A DNA stretch of 64,000 nucleotides, from assembly GCA_947568835.1 (NCBI GenBank), contig OX387606.1:23604111-23668110 (forward strand), written 5' to 3'. Made by a program: the position numbers and the translations under genes. This document shows positions 31,501 to 41,652 of the stretch, piece by piece (position 1 is the first letter of the stretch; the number at the start of each line of letters is the position of its first letter). This DNA comes from Protonemura montana (taxonomy: Eukaryota; Arthropoda; Insecta; Plecoptera; Nemouridae). Below the pieces are notes generated by a model. The model searched no databases. It was not told where the DNA came from and saw only the letters and a program-made list of their open reading frames with translations.

Positions 31501-33548
31501 ACCGAAAACAAACGGTGTCTTAACCTGCAGAGAAAACGAAACGTTCTTCAGTAAAACATGTTCAGAGGAATGCCACGAAAAATTGTCGTTCATCTTCTAA
31601 ATCGCAGCGCAACTCACGTTGCTAATAATTTTGGTATAATATTCTGGGTGGTGAATTTTCGAACGGAACGGGTTCCTTGTACGTGGTCGACCAAGTCGTT
31701 TCACAATGTTCTATTGACAAGCCAGTCATCTTGCCGTGGCGTATTAAGTAGGATGACCGCATCTTTGTGGTCCAGAAGAAACTGACCTCCATCCAGGGCT
31801 CGTAAAATTACTAGCGTAAACATTAACTGTCAATTTTCGGAAAAAAATCCATTTGACGTTTTCACTGCACACCGATAATAACGGTAAACATTTAAATTTT
31901 TTAAATTTTTTTAAATTTAAATTGTTTCCTTTATTGTTTTTATACTCATGTCTACTTGATGTAATCTTAGCACTAGTTTTAATAAAAACTATTTCAACTG
32001 GGTTTTGAATGCTAAGTGAAGAACAACTAAATTTCCCAACGTTTTTTAACTTTAACCTGTTACTTTATCAAGGGTTAGGGCAGTCTATTAAATTCGAATA
32101 AAATCAAATAAGGACTGCTCCAACCCTTGAAGAATTAACTGGTACAAGTTACGAAAAGTTGGGAAATTTAGTTGTTCTTCACTTAGCATTCAAAACCCAG
32201 TTGAAATAGTTTTTGTTGTTTCCTATTCCACTGCTATGCGTATTCAACAACGGGTAGTTAACAAAAAACGCGAAAATTCGATTAAATCACCGCCCCTTTG
32301 TAAGCTTTTCCAATATTTATAAAAGTTAGTACAGCAACTTCACTCGCCTTGCTTATCAACCTCTCAACAGCATGGATTTGTGGAGGAATCCTGTTGTTCG
32401 CGTTGTACCGTCCTTCGGAAGGGACGTTAAGCCGGTGGTCCCCTTGGTCTTCGACAGGAGTAGGCTACGTGCCGGCACCGGGTTTTCCCTCCTCCCTTCT
32501 AGGCTAGGTTAGGTTCATCATCATCCACTCATTCACCGACGCCATCAGACCAGTGCCGCATGACCAGATGTCAAAACAGTGCGTCGTTAAACACCACAAA
32601 TCAAAAATAATTAAAAGCTAAAATAATTGAAACCAGATTTCCCCTCCTCCCTTCTATGCCCACCCACTCCCACATGTCGTCACCCCTCATTGGCTAACCT
32701 TTAGTAGGGCGAGATCAAAGTCAGGTGAGAGCACGTTCGACTTAGGATGCGCCACCGCCCGGTCGACTTGGTAGATGCTGCCGCCACTGGTTCTACTAGA
32801 GCTTCCAGCGCGGAACGTGAGGGACTCCAGGGAACTGTACGCCACGCAGTGACTAGCAGAGAGCGCCCAGAACGCGCTGATCACTGACGCCCCGCAAATA
32901 TGGTTGCCATCTGATTGTAGTGACAGCTGTCAAAAATAGGAACAGCGAAAATCAGCGTTGGATCCGTCACCCTCCGACGGAAGATCTGCGGTGTTGATGT
33001 TTTGACGCCGTACCTGATATGGGTAGTCACTGATGCTGGCCTCGCTGCCTCCGATAATCTTGACATTGTTCTCTTTAACGCTGATGTCTTTCGTTTGGTA
33101 CGGCACTGCAAGAAAATTAGCGGGTCAACTGTTATCAACGTCGGCCGCGCGATTTAAAATGAATTTGATGCACATGATGGTTTTTAGACTCAAGTCTACT
33201 TGATTTATCCTCAGCACTAGTTTTAAGAGCAGCAGTCCATTCATGTTATCGGAAAATTGTCAGGACTGCTCTTACCCTTGAAGAAGTAACTAGTATATGT
33301 TACGAAACGTCGGGAAATTAAGTAGCCCTTTACTTAGCATTCAAAACCCAGTTGAAATAGATTTTCTTAATTTGACGCACATTTTACGACGGTCAAAAAT
33401 ACCGAGCTGTCAGTTTAGTTGTGGATTCGATCGCTGTGACGCTGCGGCGGATAAAAAAACAAAAACACCCTCGTGAGTTTGCGATCTTACCTGCGTTGAC
33501 CGCGACGGCCAGAGCGCCGGATGCCACCAATAACAGTAACCGAATCAT
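28505..33548 (-). CDS. Secreted trypsin-like serine protease (S1A) with Asp at position 193
   Basis: There are six coding exons on the minus strand: 33491-33548, 33014-33105, 32699-32926, 31411-31524, 29793-29939 and 28505-28651. Phases agree and the product is 261 residues. It has a signal peptide [19 protein letters not shown], a short propeptide, and an activation site before [15 protein letters not shown]. The catalytic residues are His57 (SASHC), Asp102 (DFDLALLK) and Ser195 (DDSGG). Asp189 in KDACQ implies trypsin-like cleavage after Lys/Arg. Three disulfide pairs are recognisable (CGA-SHC, KCK-LCAG, ACQ-GCG). The usual GDSGGP reads DDSGGA, so the oxyanion-hole Gly193 is Asp. It sits inside a cluster of secreted structural genes and might process them. 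The acceptor of exon 29793-29939 was chosen by reading frame and family length. Introns carry a 41-bp minisatellite and SINEs. Confidence 0.92.
29039..29758 (+). mobile_element. 5S-type SINE with five or more tandem heads (protease intron)
   Basis: Two CCGAACGGTTTG-type starts 93 bp apart are followed by further 91-bp head units (GTTAAGCAACACTGCGCT), a degenerate body and a tail ending GTGCGTCGTTAAACACCACT. It is antisense to the protease gene and lies between exons 5 and 6. Confidence 0.85.
30455..31230. repeat. 41-bp minisatellite, about 19 units
   Basis: The unit is GATCAGCTGGCTGGATCCTA followed by TGCTCTATCCAGGTTATTTG and A, repeated with few changes. It lies in the protease intron between exons 4 and 5. 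About 180 bp before it (GACTTTGAAGTCAAGGCCGC, CATCAGTAGCTTTC) is related to the flank of the array at 58.6 kb. Confidence 0.92.
31946..32213. repeat. Foldback family B copy
   Basis: Arms AACTGGGTTTTGAATGCTAA and its reverse complement surround diverged hairpin motifs (TTGAAGAATTAACTGGTACA, then GTTACGAAAAGTTGGG). It lies in the protease intron. Confidence 0.8.
32325..32605 (+). mobile_element. 5S-type SINE, 5'-truncated (body and tail only)
   Basis: Starts within the body (AAAGTTAGTACAGCAACTTC) and ends GTGCGTCGTTAAACACCACA. The 5S-like head is missing, as expected from incomplete reverse transcription. Confidence 0.83.
33176..33366. repeat. Foldback family B copy with intact hairpin motif
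   Basis: Contains GATGGTTTTTAGACTCAAGT at the left, then CCTTGAAGAAGTAACTAGTA, TATGTTACGAAACGTCGGGA, and the right arm TTAGCATTCAAAACCCAGTT. The left arm is partly deleted. Confidence 0.8.
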
Positions 33549-33580
33549 AGCGGCGACTGGCTTGTGCTGAAATATTGCTA

Positions 33581-33588
33581 CTCTTATA
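33581..33588 (-). promoter_or_regulatory. TATA box of the serine protease gene
   Basis: TATAAGAG on the minus strand, about 35 nt before the ATG at 33548, implying a very short leader. Confidence 0.6.
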
Positions 33589-33947
33589 CCTCAGCCCATA
33601 CGAGAACCTCTGGTCAGACGAAAATGACTGGTAACAAGATGATGCGCGGTGCGGCATGGCGCACATGCTTGCGTCGCGAAACGCAGAGTCGATGGACCCA
33701 CTCGCTCTCCGAGTGTCAAGGCGAGTGCACCTTAGGTTCGATGGGACGGTGAGCGCTGTCACGATCGGCAACTGTCTGTCGGTCTCGCGGCAAGAATTGG
33801 GAAGCGATAGTCGTAATTAAACGGACACTTTTAATAATATTGCCTCATTGTAATCATACAATAATAATAATATATAAATAACGTTGCGAGCTCATAAATA
33901 AAGTTATAAAATAAATAACTACGAGTTTACAAGTATGTTAGATTTTT

Positions 33948-34018
33948 TATGATGGTTTTTAGACTCATGTCTACTTGATTTATCCTTAGCACAAGTTTTA
34001 ACAAAAACTATTTGAAAT
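33948..34018. repeat. Foldback family B, one end only
   Basis: GATGGTTTTTAGACTCATGT then CTACTTGATTTATCCTTAGC and AAAACTATTTGAA, the outer left segment of the family without its partner arm. Confidence 0.7.
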
Positions 34019-34211
34019 ATTTTTTGTTATATACGATTTTTAGTTTGCTTTTGTCCGTTAAAAATGGTTTCTTCTAATGTCGATTCGACAAAAAAACAAA
34101 GAAAAACATTAGAAACATCGGTTTCTTTATAGAAAGCCCGATGGCAGCGCAGGAAAAGCTTCTCAACATAGCAAACCATCCCATAATATCTCAAATCACC
34201 CCTTGCCGCTC

Positions 34212-36815
34212 TCATGGGTGATAATGCAGCCCCATATCTTGGCCTTGATGTTGATGATGTTGATGATGATGATGATGGTGATTGCCGGCGGTCGTATACT
34301 CCGGTACGATCAACGTCGAAGTTGTCTGCAACGTCACCAGAACGCTGGTCGTCTCGTACTGGGGCACGATGATGGTAGAAGTTGACGTCGAAGGGATCAC
34401 CACCGTCGAGTAGACCACCGACGGCATGGTGAACGTGCGTGTCAACATCTCGGTCACGATTGAACGCAACTGAAATAGAGGGCAGCACCGTCGCGTGGAC
34501 TTGAGTGTATTACCAACCGATTGACCACTAGGCTTTGACTTTGATAGAGGAGGTCAGAAATGTTTTTATTGAAATCACTAATAATTGCTAAAAAAAAAGT
34601 GGTTGCCAAAGGGTGAACAAACCTGCGACAAGTGGAGATCGGGGTTCGAGCAACAGTTTGCCACCAATTTTTGAGAGGTTATCAGTGTTTTTAAATATGA
34701 AATACTTTGTCCATTGTGAGCATTTGCACACTCAGATAATCTTCGTTGCTGCCGTAACGATTGACATACATTTGATAATGTTTCGAGTACAAAATTTGAA
34801 TTGTATAAGTTTGTTTAAAAGTATGCACTCGAGCGCCATCGGGTGGCGACTGCCATAACCACGCGTTGCCGTTGCTCAGCAAAACGTTTGATATGACCGC
34901 TGTGACTCTGAATAAACCTATAAACCCAATTATTTTACAAAGATAACTACCAGCTAATGACTCAACTTGATGGTCAAAGCAACTCGAATACAATTATCCT
35001 AATTTGCAATTATTTTTAGCAAAACTTTGTGACAGTCAGCTGACGGGTTTAACAAAAACTACAACGGCGTCTGGTCTCTGATCTATCAGTAGTTGGCACA
35101 CCTGTACCAGGGGCAAAGCCAGCGATTCTAACTCAGCGACCTTGACCGTGCAACTACTAGTTTGAGATCCAAGCAGCGGTTGAACTAATTACCTTATTTT
35201 GCTTTAATGGCACGAACTATACCAGAGTTAAAATACCATAGAAATGTATCGCTAAAAGCAGTTTTAATGTATTATTCTGCATTCTTTGTTCAACTAAAAA
35301 TGGTCTGTTCAATTGACTTTTGAGGATACGCTTTGTTTCAACAAAATTCAACGTTAAATCGGTACTAGCTTCAAGCATTGTAGCATCATTTTAGTATTCA
35401 AGCCAACAGCTATCAAAACTTCTTAAACAATCTTATAAACAATCTGTTTTCAACGCGCATTTATGCCCGATTTCACCAAAATCTCGCCTCCTAGCGGAAG
35501 TTCTTGTAGAAACAATAGCCATGGCGACTTCCAATCACATGCAGTGAAATTCAGATCTTTCTGTTAGCTAGAAGTCCAACTTATAGTGGAAAATGTTTGG
35601 TAAAACCCGAGCTGAGTGCCTTTCCAACTGTAAAACAGTGTTTTAGTCGCCATATGGAGCAAATCTCCTCACCGTTTTATCAACAAACAGCGTCCGAGTA
35701 CATACCACAGAGACAGAAATGACAGTGGTGGTCGACACGACGGTGGAGGTCGGCGGCGGCGGCGGCGGCGGGCGATGTTGCACTCCAGGAAAAATACCCG
35801 GAAAAAGACCCGGGAAAATACCCGGGAACAGACCAGGGATCCCCGGGATACCTGGTAAAAAGAACGATGGAGGCGGCACCGCCATCAACCAAGTCAAGGG
35901 GCTCAGAGGTGTTAGTGCAGCGGCCAATGCGGCCACCGCCGGCCCGGTGATATTAACCAACCCCAACGCCGCAGACAACGGCATTGTGATGTCCAACAGC
36001 GCCTTTGTATTGGTGAACGGCACGTTGATGGTTGTTGGACTCAGAGGAATCGGGATGTTAAACGGGTTGAAGATATTGGGCCCAGTGAAGGGCGTCACTG
36101 TCAACGACAGGTTGGTCGGGTTGATGTTAAATGTGATGTTAAGTGCGGTGGCGGTGGAATCCAGGGCCAAGTTCTTGGTCAGCACAGAGGTCAGATTGAT
36201 CAGGACGGCGGGATCGATGAACAATTTGCTGTCTTTCACCGGAGGGTAGACTGTTGGGGGATGCGTCGGAGCTCTGTCAGGTTGATGCGCCGATCTAGCG
36301 GCGTCGTCGTCGGGTACGGACTCGACTTCTGTCGGTATGTGCGGTAGGGGATGCTCGGCGTCGATATGCGCTTGCTCTGGACGCTTATCCTCGGCAACTC
36401 TGCGAAAATGCAAGTGCAAAGGTTGGTCGAACTGTCTTGTCTACGGGTTAGGGTCGCAAAGCGCCAAGAACCCACCTGGGTGAGTCGTACTTCTGGAGCC
36501 TCTCGAGGGCGCCGCCGTCCAGCGGTGGAGTGGCCGCTCCTGATGGCACATCTTGAAAAGACACTGAAGAAACAGATGCACTGGAAGGTCCACCGATCGC
36601 GAGCAGAAGCGACGAGGTCAATAACACGGAAATCTGGGAAAACAATCGCCGGTTTAGTCTCTCTTGTGCCGTTTGATGTGACAGCCTTTTATTTTTCTGT
36701 AATCTTGTTTAAATTAAATCCTTTTTTTGACACTAATTGGACCCCTCCTATATAACCTCCTGGCGTTGAAAGAGCTGCTGCTGGTGGTTCTAGCTAGACT
36801 CACCTTCGAAGCCAT
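34212..36815 (-). CDS. Secreted low-complexity protein with His-rich C-terminus
   Basis: There are four coding exons on the minus strand: 36804-36815 (MASK, donor GTGAGT), 36476-36633, 35706-36399 and 34212-34469; phases agree and the product is 373 residues. The intron after MASK splits a signal peptide (MASKISVLLTSSLLLAIGG). A hydrophobic Asn/Thr/Leu/Pro-rich middle (for example NPFNIPIPLSPTTINVPFTN) is followed by a Gly-Pro-hydrophobic repeat (GIPGIPGLFPGIFPG), a run of prolines, and Thr/Ser/Val strands (STVVIPSTSTSTIIVPQYET). The last 23 residues are His/Gln-rich (NHHHHHHQHHQHQ). The composition resembles structural matrix, silk-like or cuticle proteins, and His-rich tails often bind metal ions or take part in quinone cross-linking. 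I know no named family for it. A TATA box is present about 25 nt upstream of the ATG. Function is inferred. Confidence 0.84.
34622..34725 (+). repeat. Degenerate tRNA-SINE fragment (intron)
   Basis: CGACAAGTGGAGATCGGGGT and TCGAGCAACAGTTTGCCACC then AATTTTTGAGAGGTTAT correspond to the 3' half of the tRNA-like core and the body. It lies in the last intron of the His-rich protein gene. Confidence 0.6.
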
Positions 36816-36837
36816 CGTCAGTCTCTCTGCAACTACA

Positions 36838-36844
36838 GTATATG
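36838..36844 (-). promoter_or_regulatory. Probable TATA element of the His-rich protein gene
   Basis: CATATAC on the minus strand, about 25 nt before the ATG at 36815. It is a weaker match and rather close, so it is tentative. Confidence 0.45.
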
Positions 36845-37069
36845 ACAGCCCATTCATCGTCTTATAGCAAACATCGGACCATTTAAGCAAATTAACGTCG
36901 GCTTGCCAAAAAAAAAAGTGTTCACGCTATGGCCTGGTTTACAAAACGTTCTTAATTTGGGCTCATTTGATTTCAAAAAGTTCCCATCCGACCGGTTTTT
37001 AGGAGAAATTCGCGCGAGATTAGCAGCACAGTCGCAGGCCTATACCCACAATTGTACATAGTAATAAGC

Positions 37070-37626
37070 TCAAGCACAAACACAAACACTAGCACAAGCA
37101 CAAGCACAAGCACTAGCACAAGCACGAGCACTAGCACAAGCACTAGCACAAGCACAAACACTAGCACAAGCACTAGCACAAGCACAAGCACAAGCACTAG
37201 CACAAGCACAAGCACTAGCACAAGCACAAGCACGAGCACTAGCACAAGCACTAGCACAAGCACTAGCACTAGCACAAGCACAAGCACAAGCACTAGCACA
37301 AGCACTAGCACTAGCACAAGCACAAGCACTAGCACTAGCACAAGCACAAGCACTAGCACAAGCACTAGCACTAGCACTAGCACTAGCACAAGCACAAGCA
37401 CTAGCACTAGCACTAGCACTAGCACTAGCACAAGCACTAGCACTAGCACTAGCACTAGCACAAGCACAAGCACAAGCACTAGCACAAGCACTAGCACTAG
37501 CACAAGCACAAGCACTAGCACTAGCACAAGCACAAGCACTAGCACAAGGACTAGCACTAGCACAAGCACAAGCACAAGCACAAGCACTAGCACTAGCACA
37601 AGCACAAGCACTGGCACAAGCACAAG
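37070..37626. repeat. Hexanucleotide array (AGCACA/AGCACT)n, about 90 units
   Basis: A 0.55 kb run of AGCACN units in which the sixth base switches between A and T in no simple order, with rare AGCACG or AGCACC. It is open in several frames (Thr-Ser or Val-Leu repeats) because the unit has no stop codon; there is no other coding evidence. Confidence 0.95.
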
Positions 37627-38935
37627 GTTTTGGCTAACCTGTGTTTTTGGTAGTAATTTTTCCACAAAATTCGATGTTAAATTTTACTCGCTGACTGATT
37701 GCACAAAGTAGCAGCCAGGAATCTTTTTTTTTTACCATCAGTACGAGTACAGAGTTGAAAAAAAAAAGCTGGTCCGAGTTGAGAACTTGCCAGGGTATTT
37801 TGGAAATTGTGTCAAAATCAGAGAAGTCGTGTGGCAGGTACAGCCCAAATAAACAAACATTCAAAAAGTTACTGCTTTTTTAATTTTTCATTGTAGAGTG
37901 AATTATTTTGCTTCGCTCGCTACGCTACGATCAATAGAGACGCTACGAGGCAAGTTAAGTTTCCTTTCCCCGAGCAAGCTTCCGGACAGGAACCATCGAT
38001 CACAGACGAAGAAATGTAACATTCAGAGATTGATTTCTGACAAGATCTTCAATTTCGTGGCCGACTTCCGGCCCGGTAATTGGCGCTGACCTATAGGCAA
38101 CCTGATTGTGCACGAAAACTGCACGCGAAAACCACATTGATTGATTGGACAGGTTGGAGTACGGATGAGAACGAATGACAGGCACAGTTTTATTTATTTT
38201 TCGTTTTCTTTCTACAAGTGTGTTAATCAAATACAAGGTGCAAATGTGACATGTGCGTCGCAAAGCCAACCATGCTATGCTAAAATCAAAGAGCGTTTCT
38301 TGGCCTATTTCACATGTTTCCAGACAAGACTCTTAGCAGCTTACTAACTTAATATTGCTATTTATTAAACGAGGCTGGATGGGATCTGTGACATAAGGTA
38401 ATAAATGGTGTAAGACTTAGAATTTAAACGAATAGGTTCGATTGCTTTTCCGCGGTGTTTTTTTGTGTGAAGCATTGAAAATGGTCTGTGAGTGTCCTTT
38501 TTTAAGCTGCTCAGCTGATTTTGAAGGCACAAAAAGCTTTACTAAGTTGCTAACATGCCAGCTGATTTGCACAAGGCACCAACATTGGGGAGCTTAGCAG
38601 CAGAGAAGCGATTAAAGTCTGTTGTGGAACCGAGTTAACCTGAATTCTGATTTGATTCCAGTAAAATTTTCTTTGGACCCTGCAAGTGATTTCAATTTAT
38701 GTTGTTTACAATTTTTCTTTAACTAGTACCTGGCACGGGACCCCTCGTAGAAGGGAGGGACTATGCAAGAAAACGACAAGTACAGGATTATAGGCAAACA
38801 GAGGAATATTCAAATACAGAACAGGACCATGGGAACAGGAAGAGGCAAGCAAAGTTGCCAGTGCCAGATGGGTTCTTGGTCAACATGTGCGCATGAAATA
38901 ATTCTGTTTTCATATTCTTGGTTCATCTTTCTAAG
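37627..38935. other. Intergenic, no recognised feature
   Basis: A-rich and T-rich runs only. I see no conserved exon, RNA gene or repeat family in this stretch. Confidence 0.5.
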
Positions 38936-39201
38936 TAAATTTTCTAACTAAATTTTCCCGACATTTCGTAACATGTACTAGCTACTTCTTCAAGGGTTAG
39001 AGCAGTCCTGACCATTTTCCGATTTTTTGCAATCGGAAAATTGTCAGAAATGCTCTTACCCTTGAAGAAGTAACTAGTACATGTTACGAAACGTCGGGAA
39101 ATTAAGTTGTCCTTTACTTAGCAAACCCATTTCAAATAGTTTTTTGTTAAAACTAGCGCTAAGGATAAAACAAGTAGACATGAGTCTAAAAACAATCATA
39201 A
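38936..39201. repeat. Foldback family B copy
   Basis: Both hairpin motifs are present: the left reverse-complement form (TTTCCCGACATTTCGTAACA) and the right form (CCTTGAAGAAGTAACTAGTA, CATGTTACGAAACGTCGGGA), around a short loop. It ends AAGTAGACATGAGTCTAAAA. Confidence 0.82.
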
Positions 39202-39640
39202 ACGGTTCAATTATTTTCTGCTCCACTCCGTGTCTCGGTGAAGGCTCTGGCTTTTTACACACACTTTTTTGTTATCGGGCAACACGACGTGTATGGCGGT
39301 GTTTGTTATTTGTGATGAAATCACGGCCTCGACTGCAGATAAAAATAACCGTACTGCAATGATACTCCCACTCCTTCATCTGATCAGTGGTCCACCCGGT
39401 GAGAGAATGCATTCCAAGCAAATCACGTTAAACCCGAACAAGACCTGTCCTCCGGCACAATGTGTGGGTCCTTCGCACCAGCAATTGGGTCAGCCTATTT
39501 CATGTGTGTCCATTGTACATGGACCTATAATGTAATCTAAATATGACCACTCGGCTGTGATGGCCCATTTCAAAATCCAAACAGCAGTATTCTTGCCGAC
39601 TATTGAACCACCTCGGATGACTTCTTAGAATTAATTGCCT

Positions 39641-40838
39641 CTAAGAAGGAAACATCGCGGACAGCATTGCTAGAAGGTAGTGAATGAGATGAACCTCGCT
39701 GTTGCTCGCGTTTGTCTCGCTGTTTGCCGGAGTGGTGACTAAATCCCTCCCAAGACATCGACTCAGTGCCTCCGCCCGCGCCTTGACCCCTGACTGGTGC
39801 TCCTGAACCGCCGGACACGCGACCAACATCGCCCAGAAGCCGCTGACGGTTGCCGTCAAGGGTTCGACCTCGTTATAAGCAGCCATCAACGTGGAGGTGC
39901 TAAGTGGGCGGGCCGATCCTCGACTCCCTGGGCCCACAAGCAAGCCGGCCCAACGCACCATCTCAGGGATCTTCTCCAAAGGGTTCCTGCCCAGGGTATC
40001 AGACAAGACGTCCAGAAGGGCGTTGATTGCCAGAGGATTCCCGGGAACGGCTTGACGTTTTCAGTAGAAACGTCAGACAGGTATCGGACGTGCACGTCGA
40101 AGGCGCCTGTGAAGGGACGACAACACCGTCTTGTCGGAGCGCTGCCAAGAGGTTCGTAACCTCGACGGGGTTGAGATGACGCTCGAGCATCGGGGACAAC
40201 CACATGAAGGCGGCCATCGGCTTGAACGGCGACGTCGAGTTTGTGTCGACGTCGACGGCGACGTCGGGGCGTTGTTCGGAGCCGACCGTGATCAGGCTCA
40301 AACGCCGCACTCCGGGATGGTAAACGTATACTTGCAGATCGATGGCATCGCTGTAAAACGGGGAGCGTGATGTCAGAAGATGTCAGAAGGTGCAAACCGA
40401 AGACTCTGATGTTAATCTTTGTCTGTAGTTTTTTTGTAAAGTAACAAGGTAATAAAAAAACGGACGTTTTACTGTTTGGTCACATCAGGCACACCTTTAA
40501 CCACAGATAGCTGTAACTGTATACATATTTATTACTATGCGTACAAAATCTCATCGGCTAAATAGCATTGGCAAAACCCCCATAACAAATGTGTCTGCAT
40601 CACATAAATTTCCTGGAGAAACGTCAGATCCTGTCGTATCCCATTGTGGACTTACCTTGAGGTCGCAGGATGCTGACCTGCTACAAGTCCATCTGAAGAC
40701 GGGACGAAGAGGACCAAACTGACCAAGAAGACAAGGACCCACTTGCAGCGTGCGACCTGCGAACAAGAGATGTTCAGTGTTGGCACTGTCCGGTCCATCT
40801 CAGCTTCCTGCTGTCCACTCACTCACCTTGGTGTTCAT
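39641..40838 (-). CDS. Secreted protein with LNPVEVT domain, shorter tandem paralogue
   Basis: There are four coding exons on the minus strand: 40827-40838 (MNTK), 40656-40756, 40127-40350 and 39641-40050; phases agree and the product is 248 residues. The intron after MNTK falls in the signal peptide (MNTKVARCKWVLVFLVSLVLF). The core SDAIDLQVYVYHPGVRRLSL, then HLNPVEVTNLLAAL, aligns with the next gene (SDAEMDLYVYLPEENRVVVI, LLNPVEVTKFLTSL). The 76-nt third intron (40051-40126) is inferred from reading frame and the alignment; without it the frame breaks, so an inactivated copy cannot be fully excluded. The long Ser/Thr tail of the paralogue is missing. A TATA box lies about 45 nt upstream of the ATG. 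Function is unknown; the product is secreted. Confidence 0.78.
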
Positions 40839-40882
40839 GCTCGTTAAACTATTGACTGCCGCCGCTTACAGCTAGGCCCGAT

Positions 40883-40890
40883 ATTATATA
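40883..40890 (-). promoter_or_regulatory. TATA box of the shorter LNPVEVT gene
   Basis: TATATAAT on the minus strand, about 45 nt before the ATG at 40838. Confidence 0.7.
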
Positions 40891-41652
40891 GCGGCCAAGT
40901 CATCTACTTGCTGTGGCTTTGAGCCGGAAGGCGCGTTTTTCTCTCTGCGTGTTGTGGAAGCAGTTTCACGGTAGGTTTGGGTCACCTGTTAACGACCACT
41001 TGGAAGCTCGCTGATGTGTGCGCCATCAAAATCTCAATTGCTTTGAATTACTGTGATCACAAGCTTAGGTCTGTCGTGAATTCAGAACATACGAGATTAC
41101 ATCGATAGTCATTCCCTCGCAGTGTTTACCTTGGTGAATATTGGATTTGATGGTCGGTGTTCTTCTTTAAAGTTCGAACCCTCGAGCTACACTTATAAAA
41201 ATAGAGAGCAACATGGATAATTATCTTCCCTTCTGCCCCCTCTCCCTTAGTCAAAGAAATAACATACGCTTTGCACTCGAGGCTACTAACACACTTTATT
41301 TTACCCAAAGATTTGCTCAAATTATGCGTCGAGGATTTATTATACAAAGACTGAATTCCAGGAAGCAGGATCGCGATCAGGGTCATGGGTCACGAATAAA
41401 CAACCAGATGAAAATAATAAATATCACGTTTATTCCTTTAAATCGCGCGGCCGAAAACACGCGCGCTGATTATAAGTAACGACTTTTTAACGAGTGAATC
41501 CCACACGCCGTGTGTGTCTTTAAAAACACGGTCACCAATCACCGCATTAGATTATTCTTCGCGTTCGGTCATGCGCATGGTTAACGGCCATCGCCCCAGA
41601 GCTGTCTTCGTGTTTGTCCCTCGATGGGTCACAGCCTGTATTCGATCGACCG

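Noticed and set aside
35719-36249. 176-residue plus-strand frame opposite the His-rich protein gene
   Set aside because: It is a shadow of exon 35706-36399; the minus-strand gene has a four-exon model with consistent phases.
37052-37711. Long Thr-Ser and Val-Leu repeat open frames on both strands
   Set aside because: They are products of the stop-free AGCACN hexanucleotide; no start context, splice sites or signal peptide support a gene.
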